Below, one piece after another: positions 8,190 to 17,154 of a stretch of 61,910 nucleotides of DNA (positions are counted from its first letter, which is position 1; every line of letters starts with the position of its first letter). The stretch spans positions 1-61,910 of the forward strand of contig CAJUIA010000022.1 in the NCBI GenBank assembly GCA_910586485.1. Direction: 5' to 3'. Under the pieces are notes generated by a model that was given only the letters and a program-made list of their open reading frames with translations, was not told where the DNA came from and made no database searches. Both the position numbers and the translations under genes were made by a program. The DNA comes from an uncultured Acetatifactor sp. (GTDB taxonomy: Bacteria > Bacillota > Clostridia > Lachnospirales > Lachnospiraceae).

Positions 8190-9475
8190 ACAGGTATGTA
8201 AAAAAGGGGCTGATCCTTCTTTTTTGGCTGGGGGTGTGGACGCTGCTTGCTTTGGCGGTGAACAACCGGATACTGGCGGTAACGCCGTTTCAGACGGCAG
8301 ACAGACTCTTGGATTTGCTGCAGGAAAGGAATTTCTGGCTTTGTGTGGGAGGGAGTCTTCTGCGTATCGGGTCGGGCTTTCTGGCAGGCTTTTGCACGGC
8401 GCTGCTTTTGGCAGGGGCAGCCAGGCGCCTGCCCTTTCTGGAAGAGCTGCTGAAGCCTGTGATGAAACTGATTGTGGCGGTCCCGGTGGCATCCTTTGTG
8501 GTCCTGCTGCTGATTTGGCGGGGATCCTCCTTTCTGGCGGCGGCAGTCTGCTTCCTGGTGGTGTTACCCTGTATTTATACCAATGCGCTGGAGGGGTTGA
8601 AGGCCACAGATCATAAGCTGCTGGAGATGGCACGGGTTTTCCGGCTTCCCCTCCGCAGCCGTTTTTTTTATATTTATTGCCCGGCCTTAAAGCCCTTTCT
8701 CTACAGCGGGATGAAGCTTGCCCTGGGGATGTGCTGGAAGTCAGGAGTGGCGGCGGAGGTCATTGGCACACCGGAGCATTCTATTGGCGGCGGACTCTAT
8801 TTATCTAAGGTGTATCTGGATACGGCAGGGGTGTTTGCCTGGAGCGCCGTCGTCATTTTTTTAAGTGTTTTGTTTGAAAAGCTGGTTTTGAGGCTGACAG
8901 AGCTTTTTCTTTCATGGCAGCCTGCCTGCCGCGCTCCGGAGCAAAGGAAAGAGAGAGGCAGGGATATTACGCTGGAGGCCGTGACAAAGAGCTTCGGAGA
9001 GACAAAGGCGCTTTCCGCACTGACGGCCGTTTACCGGGCGGGGGAGGTCTGTTATCTGCGAAGCCCTTCGGGCAGCGGAAAGACCACCCTGCTGCATGTC
9101 CTTGCCGGGCTGCTGAAGCCGGACGAAGGACGGGTTATGGCGCCGGAGACTGTGAGTGTCATGTTTCAGGAGGACAGGCTGTGTGAGGATTACGACGCCA
9201 TAAAAAACGTGGAGCTGGTCTGCGGGGACAGGAGCCGTGCCGCCGGGGCCCTGGCCGAGCTGCTGGAGGCGGATGCGCTGGGAAAGCCCTGCAGCCGGCT
9301 GAGCGGCGGCATGAAGCGCCGGGTGGCGCTTGTCCGCGCTCTGGAGGCGGACGCCGCATATGTACTTTTGGATGAACCCTTCAGCGGAATGGACGACGAG
9401 ACCCGAAGCCGGGCGGAAGAATATATCCGCCGCAGGCAGAAGGGCAGGACGCTTATCATCGCCACACACATCTAA
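8186..9475 (+). CDS. Fused ABC permease and ATPase (SsuC-SsuB type)
   Basis: One 429-residue chain holding both the membrane and the ATPase parts of an importer. Residues 1-250 carry about six hydrophobic segments and an EAA-like loop (EMARVFRLPLRSRFFYIYCP). Residues about 257-429 are an ATPase with Walker A SPSGSGKTT, Q-loop MFQEDRL, signature RLSGGMKRR, Walker B YVLLDEPFSGMD and switch His in IATHI. The protein stops right after that His, so the usual C-terminal 20-40 residues of the ATPase are absent. In most relatives these parts are separate genes; the fusion forces one ATPase per permease. It starts inside the stop of the binding lipoprotein gene (ATGA). Two copies would be expected to form a working importer (inference). 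Substrate unknown. Confidence 0.88.
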   Translation: MNRYVKKGLILLFWLGVWTLLALAVNNRILAVTPFQTADRLLDLLQERNFWLCVGGSLLRIGSGFLAGFCTALLLAGAARRLPFLEELLKPVMKLIVAVPVASFVVLLLIWRGSSFLAAAVCFLVVLPCIYTNALEGLKATDHKLLEMARVFRLPLRSRFFYIYCPALKPFLYSGMKLALGMCWKSGVAAEVIGTPEHSIGGGLYLSKVYLDTAGVFAWSAVVIFLSVLFEKLVLRLTELFLSWQPACRAPEQRKERGRDITLEAVTKSFGETKALSALTAVYRAGEVCYLRSPSGSGKTTLLHVLAGLLKPDEGRVMAPETVSVMFQEDRLCEDYDAIKNVELVCGDRSRAAGALAELLEADALGKPCSRLSGGMKRRVALVRALEADAAYVLLDEPFSGMDDETRSRAEEYIRRRQKGRTLIIATHI

Positions 9476-9603
9476 GCTTTACGCGGCCCGGCCGGCTTCA
9501 TAAAGCATGAAAAGGGGGCCTGCATAAATTTGGAAGGAATTTTTATGTATAATTTCACGACGAAAGCATTGTACTTTTGACCTGAAAGTGATAAAATAAT
9601 TAT

Positions 9604-9633
9604 GCTGTTTCTATTTTTACGTATGGAAACAGC
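9604..9633 (+). other. Leader hairpin before chemoreceptor gene
   Basis: Perfect eight-pair stem GCTGTTTC / GAAACAGC with a 14-base loop, 20 bases before the chemoreceptor start. It lacks a T-run, so it is probably a leader structure rather than a terminator. The 178-base gap also holds GCTTTA/TAAAGC after the fused ABC gene and no clear promoter. Confidence 0.45.
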
Positions 9634-9653
9634 TATAAAACAAAAGAGAGGGT

Positions 9654-11378
9654 ATGGGGAATATGGAGGGAAAAAGAAGAAAGATTAGCGTTCGGGTGAT
9701 GTTGATTGCCATGATTGCTCTGCCGGCATTGGTGATTTCGGTAGTGCTGATGTTTTATGCAAGATTTTCGCTGACCAGCGGGCTGAATACGGAGGCGCTG
9801 CAGGGCTTAAGCATGCTGGCGCAGTCCCTTAAGGCTTCCTATGCTGCGATGGACGGGGACTGGTATCTGGATGAAAATGAGCAGCTTTGGAAGGGAGATG
9901 AAAACCTCACCGCCCAGATTGATGAGATTGACGCCTTTGTTGCGGGCAATGAAGCGGATGTAACCATTTGTTATGGCAAGACCAGAAGGTTAACCTCTTT
10001 AAGAGACAGCAAAACAGGGGAACGTATTTTGGGCACTGATATTTCTGACGAGGTCTGGTCAACGATACAAAATGGTAATGAATATGAGACCACGGATATA
10101 GTAATTAATGGTTTGGAATATGTGGCTGTTTATATTCCTCTGGAAGATAATTCCGGCAAGGTCATCGGCGTTGTATTTGCAGGCATGCCGCTGACGGATG
10201 TGAAGGAGTTTATTAATTCCAAGGTGGGCGCCTTTATCGGCATCAGTGTTGCCATGCTGATTATCGCGTGTGTATTGGGAATTTTTGAAGCCTTTCATAT
10301 AGCCAACGCCATTGTGAAGGCTAAGAATGTGGTGGAGGTTCTGGCCTCCGGCGATCTGGGCGTCAATGTAGATACAAAGATATTAGGACGTCCCGACGAG
10401 ATCGGAGATATGGCAAGAGCGGTCAAAGAACTGAAGGATGAGCTGAATAAGATTGTGGGTAATCTGCAGAAGTCCGCAAACACCTTGTTTGAGGCAGGAA
10501 ACGGACTGGAGGACATGGCAAAGCAGTGCAGCAACACTACGGATGACGTGAGCCGTGCCGTGGAGGAAATTTCCAAGGGCGCCGTATCCCAGGCGGAAGA
10601 GATTCAAAACGCTTCCAGCGAGATCGTGGCCATGGGCGAAGTAATAGAAGAGATTGTTGATAATGTAAGCAACCTGACTGAGGCTTCCGATGCCATGAGC
10701 AGGGCGGGAAATACCTCTACGGAAACCATGCTGAACTTAAGCGCATCCAATGACCGTACCGCGAGCGCCATCGGCAACATCGGCAATCAGATCCGTCTTA
10801 CCGACGAATCTATCAAACAGATCAGTATGGCTACAGAGCTGATTACTTCCATTGCGTCTCAGACGAATCTGTTGTCCCTGAACGCTTCTATCGAATCGGC
10901 GAGAGCGGGAGAGGCCGGGAGAGGGTTTGCGGTGGTTGCTACCGAGATCCAGAAGCTGGCAGTTCAATCCAACGATGCCGCAGTGGAAATTCAACAGATC
11001 ATCGGTAATCTGATCAGCGAGTCCCAGAAGACCATGGATGAGATGAGGGAAGCGGAAGTCCTGATGCGTGAGCAGCAGGAGAAGCTGAACGATACAAAGG
11101 AAAAGTTCGGAGAGGTAAGTACCGGAATTGATGTTTCCAGAGAAGGCACTCAGCAGATTCGCGTTTGTGCGGATTCCTGCAACAGTGCAAGAGCTTCGGT
11201 GATAGATGTGATTTCCAACCTGTCCGCAATTTCCGAGGAAAATGCAGCTTCCGCCGAAGAAACCACGGCATCCATGCAGGAGTTGAACGCTACGATCAAT
11301 CTGCTGTCTGAGGAAGCAACAAAGCTGAAGGATCTTTCCGTAGCACTGAATGAGGAAATGAAGTTCTTTAAGATGTAG
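9654..11378 (+). CDS. Methyl-accepting chemotaxis protein with single Cache domain
   Basis: A 574-residue membrane receptor. A membrane segment lies at about residues 13-35, followed by an extracellular single-Cache domain (TSLRDSKTGERILGTDISDE, then YVAVYIPLEDNSGKVIGVVF, typical of the sCache_3 class), a second membrane segment near 193-215, a HAMP linker, and the long cytoplasmic coiled coil with the hairpin tip SQTNLLSLNASIESARAGEA. It should bind a small extracellular ligand, often a carboxylic acid in this class, and signal to CheA. ATG 9654 and 9663 are both possible; GAGAGGG lies just upstream. It is the second chemoreceptor in 5 kb, yet no che or flagellar gene is in view. Confidence 0.92.
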   Translation: MGNMEGKRRKISVRVMLIAMIALPALVISVVLMFYARFSLTSGLNTEALQGLSMLAQSLKASYAAMDGDWYLDENEQLWKGDENLTAQIDEIDAFVAGNEADVTICYGKTRRLTSLRDSKTGERILGTDISDEVWSTIQNGNEYETTDIVINGLEYVAVYIPLEDNSGKVIGVVFAGMPLTDVKEFINSKVGAFIGISVAMLIIACVLGIFEAFHIANAIVKAKNVVEVLASGDLGVNVDTKILGRPDEIGDMARAVKELKDELNKIVGNLQKSANTLFEAGNGLEDMAKQCSNTTDDVSRAVEEISKGAVSQAEEIQNASSEIVAMGEVIEEIVDNVSNLTEASDAMSRAGNTSTETMLNLSASNDRTASAIGNIGNQIRLTDESIKQISMATELITSIASQTNLLSLNASIESARAGEAGRGFAVVATEIQKLAVQSNDAAVEIQQIIGNLISESQKTMDEMREAEVLMREQQEKLNDTKEKFGEVSTGIDVSREGTQQIRVCADSCNSARASVIDVISNLSAISEENAASAEETTASMQELNATINLLSEEATKLKDLSVALNEEMKFFKM

Positions 11379-11392
11379 TCAGGGGAATAGGG

Positions 11393-12049
11393 ATGAAAAT
11401 AGAGCGTATAGACGAAAAAACAGTGAAATGCTTTTTGTCAAATGAAGAGCTGGAAGAGTACGAAATTGACTATAAGGATTTTGTTATGCGCAGTGATAAG
11501 GCCAGAGAAGTGGTGCAGGAGATCATTGAGCAGGCCGCGGAGGAAGTGGGGTACACGCCTCCCAAGTTTGCCTTTGATCTGCAGATTATGATGGTGGCGG
11601 ATCAGGGCCTTGTGCTTACATTTTCGGATAAGGATCCGGATTTAAATGACAGTAATCAGTTGATTGAGTGCTTGAAGGAAATGAAGCGCATTTTGCAAAG
11701 GACCAGAGAGGCTGCGGAGCAGATACCGTCTCAGAAAGAAGGGGAGGCAAAGGCGGCTTCCCGGCCGGAGGAAGCTGTCTTCGTATTTTCCAGTCTGTCC
11801 AATGTAATGGGTTATGCAGCCGCACTTCCCGGTAATCTGCGGATAGAAAGTACACTGTATGAATGGGAAGGGCTCTATTATCTACATTTGCAAAAAGGTC
11901 ATGCCGCCTATGAGCGGTACAGCAGGGCCTGCATTCAGGCATTGGAATTTTCGGCGCTGTATGCGGCGGAGGAAACCAGGATCCTGCAGCTGAAGGAACA
12001 CGGCAGCTGCCTGATCCCAGAAAAGGCGGTTAAAAAGCTGAGAAGATAG
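11393..12049 (+). CDS. mecA: Adaptor protein MecA
   Basis: A 218-residue adaptor that brings substrates to the ClpC protease. The N-terminal substrate-binding domain begins with the family start MKIERIDEKTVKCFLSNEEL and continues with DYKDFVMRSDKAREVVQEII; the C-terminal ClpC-binding domain holds FVFSSLSNVMGYA and the aromatic LYEWEGLYYLHL. The linker (about residues 105-125) is charged and variable as in other MecA proteins. Length matches the family. It lies 14 bases after the chemoreceptor gene with GGGGAATAGGG before the ATG. Immediately downstream is the first copy of the three-hairpin intergenic element. Confidence 0.93.
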   Translation: MKIERIDEKTVKCFLSNEELEEYEIDYKDFVMRSDKAREVVQEIIEQAAEEVGYTPPKFAFDLQIMMVADQGLVLTFSDKDPDLNDSNQLIECLKEMKRILQRTREAAEQIPSQKEGEAKAASRPEEAVFVFSSLSNVMGYAAALPGNLRIESTLYEWEGLYYLHLQKGHAAYERYSRACIQALEFSALYAAEETRILQLKEHGSCLIPEKAVKKLRR

Positions 12050-12055
12050 TGTGAA

Positions 12056-12210
12056 GTGTGAAGAGAAGTTCTAAGGTTCGCAGCACAAAGCCGGCTTCAC
12101 CGGCTTGGCTGCTTCACCAAGAACTTTTAAGTCCGCTATGCGGACTTTTCTCACACCGAAGAATGCCTAAAGTACGGCATTCTTCACAGGCCAACTTGTT
12201 GGCCGTGGGA
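12056..12210 (+). repeat. Three-hairpin intergenic element, copy 1
   Basis: A complex structured segment between convergent genes. Outer stem GTGTGA/TCACAC (12056-12061 with 12151-12156) encloses AGAAGTTCT (12064-12072) paired with AGAACTTTT (12120-12128); inside are GCAGC/GCTGC and AAGCCGG/CCGGCTT, and GTCCGC/GCGGAC forms a side hairpin. Hairpin B is GAAGAATGCC/GGCATTCTTC (12158-12185). Hairpin C is GGCCAAC/GTTGGCC (12189-12204), ending GTGGGA at the stop codon of the minus-strand ABC gene. Copies 2 and 3 share the architecture. Confidence 0.75.
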
Positions 12211-13989
12211 TTACTCAAATTGGGAGTTATACAGCCGGTGATAAAAGCCCTGCTTTTCCATCAGCTCCGAATGAGTTCCCTGTTCCACAATATTGCCGCC
12301 ATTTACTACCAGGATCAAATCCGCGTTTTGAATGGTGGACAGCCGGTGGGCAATGACGAAGCAGGTCTTGTCCTTCATCAGCTCACGCATGGCTGACTGG
12401 ATCCGGCGTTCCGTGCCGGTGTCTACGTTTGAGGTTGCCTCGTCCAAAATCAGCATCCTTGCGTCATACAGCATGGCCCTGGCAATGGTCAGCATCTGCT
12501 TCTGGCCCTTGGAAATATTGCCGCCGTCTTCGCTGATTACAGTGTCATAGCCCTTCGGCAGCTGCATAATATAATGATGTATTCGAGCAGCCTTGGCCGC
12601 AGCCACCACCTCGTCTCTGGTGGCATTTTCTTTGCCGTAGGCAATATTTTCGTAAATGGTGCCGTTAAAAAGCCAGGTATCCTGCAAAACCATGGCATAA
12701 GCCCGTCGCAGGCTTTCCCTGGTCAGGGAGCGGATTTCCTGTCCGTCCACCATTATCTCTCCGGCATTCACGTCATAAAAACGCATCAAAAGATTGATAA
12801 TCGTTGTTTTTCCGGCTCCTGTAGGACCTACGATTGCAATCAGTTTTCCGGCATCCGCCTTTAAATTAAAATTCTGCAGGATGATTTTTTCAGGCACATA
12901 TCCAAAGGATACATTTTTGATTTCCACATTTCCCTGTACATTTGCAAGTTTTCCTGCATTTTCGACATCTTTCGCCTCTTCCGTCTCATCCAGTAGTCGG
13001 AAGACCCTTTCTGCCGCAGCCAAGGCGGAATAAATCTCATTGATGATGTTTGCAATCTCGTTGATGGGACCGGAAAATTTCCGGGAGTACAGTACAAAGG
13101 AGGAAATTTGGGCAAGGCTTACAAGGTCCTTTAAATATAGGATGGAGCCGAACATGCCCAGCAGGGCCAGGCCCAGATTGTTGATGGAGTTCATGGTGGG
13201 GCCGATGGTCATGCCGTAATGGTTTGCCAGGTAAAAGGCTTCGGAGGCTTCCTGATTAATGCTCTCAAATTTATTCAGGACGGCATCTTCCCTTGCGTAG
13301 GCCTGGATGGTTTTCTGGCCGGAGAACATTTCCTCCACGTAGCCGTTCATCTTACCGTAAGCCGCCGAGCGCCTGGCAAAAAGAGGCCGGGTCTTTTTCC
13401 CCATGTAGCGAGTGTAAAAAATGGACAGGGGAATGGTAATCAGTACCATCAGCGACAGGAGCGGGCTGATCAGCAGCATCATGAACAGGGAGCCCGCAAC
13501 GGTGATCAGGCTGGTCATGATTTGTACAATGTCCGTGGAAATACTGGTGCTGAGTACGTCGATGTCGTAAGACACGCGGCTGATGATGTCACCTGCGGCA
13601 TTGCGGTCAAAATAGTTTACAGGCAGCTTCATCAGCTTGTAAAATACATCTGAGCGCATTTGCCGGGCAATATTTCGGCCCACCTTCATCATCAGAAAAT
13701 TGATGAGCAGGGTCAGGACGGAAGAGCTTATGTAAAAGAGCAGCATTTGTCCTGCATCATACCAGACCTTTTCAAAATTTACCTTTCCTGCTCCCGCGGC
13801 GGCTTCATTGATTGCCCGCCCGGCCAGGGAAGGCCCCACCAGCGCCAGCAGATTGCTGGCAATACACATAAGGGCGATAAAAATCATTAAGACCCTGAAG
13901 CGGGTGACGTAACGCCAGATGCGTAAAAGGGTGCCTTTGGCGTCGCGGGGCTTTTCTTTTTTGGTATCTCGCTGTCCTTTGGGCGGCAT
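12211..13989 (-). CDS. ABC exporter half-transporter with canonical catalytic Glu
   Basis: A 592-residue half-transporter: six membrane segments (residues about 25-320) followed by an ATPase. Walker A is GPTGAGKTT, Walker B and catalytic Glu LILDEATSNVD, switch His VIAHRLST. The signature motif is ISKGQKQ instead of LSGGQ. It pairs with the upstream minus-strand gene, whose Walker B lacks the catalytic Glu. The intact ATP site is therefore built from this protein's Walker motifs and the partner's LSGGQ, and the degenerate site from the reverse, as in TM287/288 and BmrCD (family knowledge). Likely an exporter of drugs or lipophilic compounds. It is separated from its partner by 13 bases and is read second. 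Confidence 0.93.
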   Translation of the reverse strand: MPPKGQRDTKKEKPRDAKGTLLRIWRYVTRFRVLMIFIALMCIASNLLALVGPSLAGRAINEAAAGAGKVNFEKVWYDAGQMLLFYISSSVLTLLINFLMMKVGRNIARQMRSDVFYKLMKLPVNYFDRNAAGDIISRVSYDIDVLSTSISTDIVQIMTSLITVAGSLFMMLLISPLLSLMVLITIPLSIFYTRYMGKKTRPLFARRSAAYGKMNGYVEEMFSGQKTIQAYAREDAVLNKFESINQEASEAFYLANHYGMTIGPTMNSINNLGLALLGMFGSILYLKDLVSLAQISSFVLYSRKFSGPINEIANIINEIYSALAAAERVFRLLDETEEAKDVENAGKLANVQGNVEIKNVSFGYVPEKIILQNFNLKADAGKLIAIVGPTGAGKTTIINLLMRFYDVNAGEIMVDGQEIRSLTRESLRRAYAMVLQDTWLFNGTIYENIAYGKENATRDEVVAAAKAARIHHYIMQLPKGYDTVISEDGGNISKGQKQMLTIARAMLYDARMLILDEATSNVDTGTERRIQSAMRELMKDKTCFVIAHRLSTIQNADLILVVNGGNIVEQGTHSELMEKQGFYHRLYNSQFE

Positions 13990-14002
13990 GTTATTCTCCT
14001 CC

Positions 14003-15754
14003 TTAACTCATCTGCGCCTTACAGATGTCCCGATAAACGGGGCAGTGTTCCATCAGGTGAGCATGATTTCCGTATCCGATGATCCGGCCTTCCTCCAGCA
14101 CCAGAATGTTTGTCAGATTCATGATGGAGCTGACCCTCTGGGCTACCATAATCAGCGTAGTGCCGCTTAAGTCCTGCTGTATGGATTTTCGCAGGGCGGC
14201 ATCCGTCCTGTAATCCAGGGCGCTGGAGGAATCGTCCAGGATCAGGATCTCCGGGCTGTCTGCCACGGCTCTGGCAATGAATGTCCGCTGCTTCTGACCG
14301 CCGCTTAAGTTTGCACCCTTGATGTCCGCCAGATATTGATATTTTCCCTCAAGCCCTTCTATAAAAGAGGCCAAATTTGCGGTTTCTGCGGCGTGGGCAG
14401 CCTGAGCCTCGGACAGCTCCCGCCAGAAGCAGATATTCTGCAGCATGGTATCGTTAAAAATCGTATCGTTTTGGAACGCTACGCCGAATTTTTGGCGAAG
14501 CTTATCTTTTTCGTAGGTGCGCACGTCCCTGCCGTCTATGTAAATACAGCCTTCATTACAGTCATAAAAGCGCATCAGCAGATTTAAGATGGTGGTTTTT
14601 CCGCTTCCTGTGGCGCCGATGATTCCTAAGGATTCTCCGCGGCCGATCTGAAAGCTGATTTCGGACAGGCATTTTTCCGGCGCTTCGTCTGCAAATTTCC
14701 CGGTGGTTTGGTTTTCGGAGACCGCATGATAGGCAAAGCTTACATGATCGAATAAAATATGAGCATCGGTATGCAGGCGGTCTTCCTCTCGGAAGGGAAG
14801 AACCGGCTGATCGTTTTCCGCTTCCAGGATCAGGCGAATGCGGTCTGCGGAAGCAGTGGCCTTGGACATCATCATGAAGATGCGGTTTAAACCCATGACG
14901 CCCTGCAGAATCATGTTAAAATAAGTCAAAAAAGCAAGAATGACGCCGGGGGCGATGATGCCGCTGTTGACCCGTCGGGCGCCTACAATAACCACCAGAG
15001 TCAGCCCGATGTTTAAAAAAAGCTGCATGATGGGCCCCGGCATGGCCATGGTCACGCCGGCTCTTAAATCCACTTCGGTCATAAGGCGGTTTGCTTCGTC
15101 AAAGCGTCTTTTTTCGTATTCTTCCTTGGAGAGTGCCTTGACGACCCGGATGCCCGTGATATTTTCCCGCATAACCCGGACAATGCTGTCCACGCCCCGC
15201 TGTACCTTATCATACAGAGGGATGCCGTGCCGTGTTACGGCGTAGATAATAACGCCCAGCACCGGCACCATGATACAGAGAATGCTTGAAAGCGCCCAGT
15301 CCATAGTCATGGTGACAACAATGCCGCCCAACAGCAGGATGGGGGCACGAATGCCCATGGCCTGCATAGAGACAATGAAATTTTGCACATTGTAGGAATC
15401 GGAGGTCATGCGCGAGGTCAGGGAGGGTAGGCCAAAACGGTCAAACTGAGCGCCGGACAGATTGACCGTTTTTTGAAACAGGTCATAGCGCAGGGTGCGG
15501 ATACAGTCGCGTCCGGTAGCGGCGGCCCGGTGATTGGCCTGAATATTTAAAGTGCGCACCAAAAAAGCGGCGCCGATCATGGCCAGGCCCCAGGCAAATA
15601 CCATGAGGACCTTTTTGGTGGGCACCACATCATCAATAATATGCTCCAGAATATAGGGAATTGTCAGCTCTCCCAGCGCGGCCAGCGTCTTTAAGGACAC
15701 GCCGCAGCCAATGCGTTTCCAGTGTTTTTTCATATAATGAAGTATCAGGTGCAT
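14003..15754 (-). CDS. ABC exporter half-transporter with degenerate ATP site
   Basis: A 583-residue half-transporter, first gene of the exporter pair. Six membrane segments precede an ATPase with Walker A GATGSGKTT and a normal signature LSGGQKQRT, but Walker B reads LILDDSSSALD, so the catalytic Glu is Asp, and the switch His is replaced by Gln (MVAQRVSS). These are the classic substitutions of the non-hydrolysing site in heterodimeric ABC exporters. A short extra loop (SENQTTGKFADEAPEKCLSE) lies at the start of the ATPase. A strong minus-strand promoter lies upstream (15833-15861). Together the two genes encode one asymmetric exporter; the substrate cannot be read from sequence. Confidence 0.93.
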   Translation of the reverse strand: MHLILHYMKKHWKRIGCGVSLKTLAALGELTIPYILEHIIDDVVPTKKVLMVFAWGLAMIGAAFLVRTLNIQANHRAAATGRDCIRTLRYDLFQKTVNLSGAQFDRFGLPSLTSRMTSDSYNVQNFIVSMQAMGIRAPILLLGGIVVTMTMDWALSSILCIMVPVLGVIIYAVTRHGIPLYDKVQRGVDSIVRVMRENITGIRVVKALSKEEYEKRRFDEANRLMTEVDLRAGVTMAMPGPIMQLFLNIGLTLVVIVGARRVNSGIIAPGVILAFLTYFNMILQGVMGLNRIFMMMSKATASADRIRLILEAENDQPVLPFREEDRLHTDAHILFDHVSFAYHAVSENQTTGKFADEAPEKCLSEISFQIGRGESLGIIGATGSGKTTILNLLMRFYDCNEGCIYIDGRDVRTYEKDKLRQKFGVAFQNDTIFNDTMLQNICFWRELSEAQAAHAAETANLASFIEGLEGKYQYLADIKGANLSGGQKQRTFIARAVADSPEILILDDSSSALDYRTDAALRKSIQQDLSGTTLIMVAQRVSSIMNLTNILVLEEGRIIGYGNHAHLMEHCPVYRDICKAQMS

Positions 15755-15832
15755 GATTCTCCGGTCCTTTCTGCTTTCCTCTTTTGCTGCCAGCTCAGGG
15801 CTGCCCTTTCTTTCACGTAAGCAGTTCTTTAT

Positions 15833-15861
15833 ATTATATCGGCATGTTTGTGGATCGTCAA
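15833..15861 (-). promoter_or_regulatory. Promoter for the ABC exporter operon
   Basis: On the minus strand TTGACG (15861-15856) and TATAAT (15838-15833) are separated by exactly 17 bases, close to the sigma-A consensus, 79 bases before the first exporter start. Confidence 0.8.
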
Positions 15862-15908
15862 GGGACGCAGGCCTGCTGTTAGGATAAACTTATAAACAGA
15901 TATACTAA

Positions 15909-15930
15909 GCGGCACCATCTCTGGTGCCGC
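15909..15930. other. Perfect GC-rich hairpin in divergent intergenic region
   Basis: GCGGCACCA and TGGTGCCGC form a nine-pair stem with a TCTC loop. It sits in the 325-base gap between the exporter and the nucleotidyltransferase gene, with no T-run on either side, so it may be a protein-binding dyad or an RNA hairpin. The rest of that gap holds the exporter promoter and, at 16051-16064, GCCGC/GCGGC just before the next gene. Confidence 0.5.
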
Positions 15931-16079
15931 GTAAAAATATAAAGAGATTTAATGGAGCTGTGTGTACATTTATGGTAAAATAAAAGGGATGAGCAATTAA
16001 CAAATCGGGATATGTGACGCTGCGCGGCCCAAAGCTCCCGCAGTTTTGATGCCGCTTACGCGGCGGAATGAGAGGAAAT

Positions 16080-17126
16080 ATGAAGGATGTGAATCAAATA
16101 ATCATAAATGCAGTTATCGAAAAAGCCGAGAAGGTTTGTCCTGATTCGCTGGCATTGATTGGAATATATGGCTCGGCTGCCACAGGAGACGAGTATGAAA
16201 AATCAGATCTGGATTTGCTCATACTGATTCAGGACGATGAGGGCTGGCAGCTTGGCACGGGCTTTATCCTGGACGACAGTAAAGTGGGCTATGACATATA
16301 TTGTACAAACTGGAGCGGACTTAAATATGATGCTTCCTGCCATCATGCTCAAATTTCCAAATTGATGGACTCCAAAATCGTGTATGTTAAAAATCAGGAA
16401 GCTTATGAGGAACTGTGTAAATTAAGAGAACAGGCCCAACTGTTACTGGCAGGTGAGGAACGTTTCCAAAGAGTGAGGGAATTGATGGACAAAGCGAAGA
16501 TTTCCTATGCAAATGCTTGTTTACATGAGGAATCCGGGCAGGTACGCCTGGACGCATATGGGGTAATTTGTTACCTGGCGGATGCAGTTATGCTTTTTCA
16601 CGGAAGATATTTTAAACGCGGCACCAAAAGAATGCTTGAAGAATTAGCGGCCTTACCCGTTGAAGCGGCCTTTATTGACAGCTTAAAGCATATCGCTTCA
16701 AGTAAAGATATTTTGGAGATAAGAGCTTTATTAAAGCGCCTTCTTTTATATGCGGAAGGGCACCTGAAGCAGGAGAAAGAGAAGAAAAAGCCTTCCGAAG
16801 GTCTTTGCGGCACTTATGAAGAAATGTATTCAAACTGGAGAAACAAGGTAGAAGAAGCGGCCGGAAAAAATGATGTTTTTGCAGCTTTCATGAATATGTG
16901 CAGTCTGCATTATATGTTTGCGGAGATTTCAGCTGAGGCTGCTATAGGAACTTATAATATCATGGAAGCGTATAACCCTGATTGTTTAGAGAACAACGTC
17001 AGTCTATTTGACGCGTGCTTACAAAAATATGAGGCCGTATATAAAGCAGCAGGAATAGCAATTAAGCGTTATTCTGATGTGGATGAGTTTGCTGCAGATT
17101 ATTCAGGAAATCCGGCAGCTGGGTGA
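16080..17126 (+). CDS. Nucleotidyltransferase-domain protein
   Basis: A 348-residue protein with the polymerase-beta-like nucleotidyltransferase motif near its start: GIYGSAATGDEYEKSDLDLL, giving the GS and DxD metal-binding residues. The remaining two thirds are helical, with a KEKKK-rich loop near residue 240. Such proteins transfer a nucleotide to an antibiotic, protein or RNA; some are aminoglycoside-modifying enzymes, others belong to toxin-antitoxin pairs with HEPN partners. No partner gene is adjacent, and the target cannot be inferred. ATG 16080 follows GAGAGGAA; an ATG at 16068 is less likely. Base composition is a little more AT-rich than its neighbours, and with the next gene it may form a small acquired segment (inference). 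Confidence 0.75.
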   Translation: MKDVNQIIINAVIEKAEKVCPDSLALIGIYGSAATGDEYEKSDLDLLILIQDDEGWQLGTGFILDDSKVGYDIYCTNWSGLKYDASCHHAQISKLMDSKIVYVKNQEAYEELCKLREQAQLLLAGEERFQRVRELMDKAKISYANACLHEESGQVRLDAYGVICYLADAVMLFHGRYFKRGTKRMLEELAALPVEAAFIDSLKHIASSKDILEIRALLKRLLLYAEGHLKQEKEKKKPSEGLCGTYEEMYSNWRNKVEEAAGKNDVFAAFMNMCSLHYMFAEISAEAAIGTYNIMEAYNPDCLENNVSLFDACLQKYEAVYKAAGIAIKRYSDVDEFAADYSGNPAAG

Positions 17127-17154
17127 GGTACAGATCGTAACAGACAGTATGTAG

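Noticed and set aside
9476..9653. Sigma-D (flagellar) promoter before the chemoreceptor gene
   Set aside because: No TAAA and GCCGATAA pair at the right spacing could be found.
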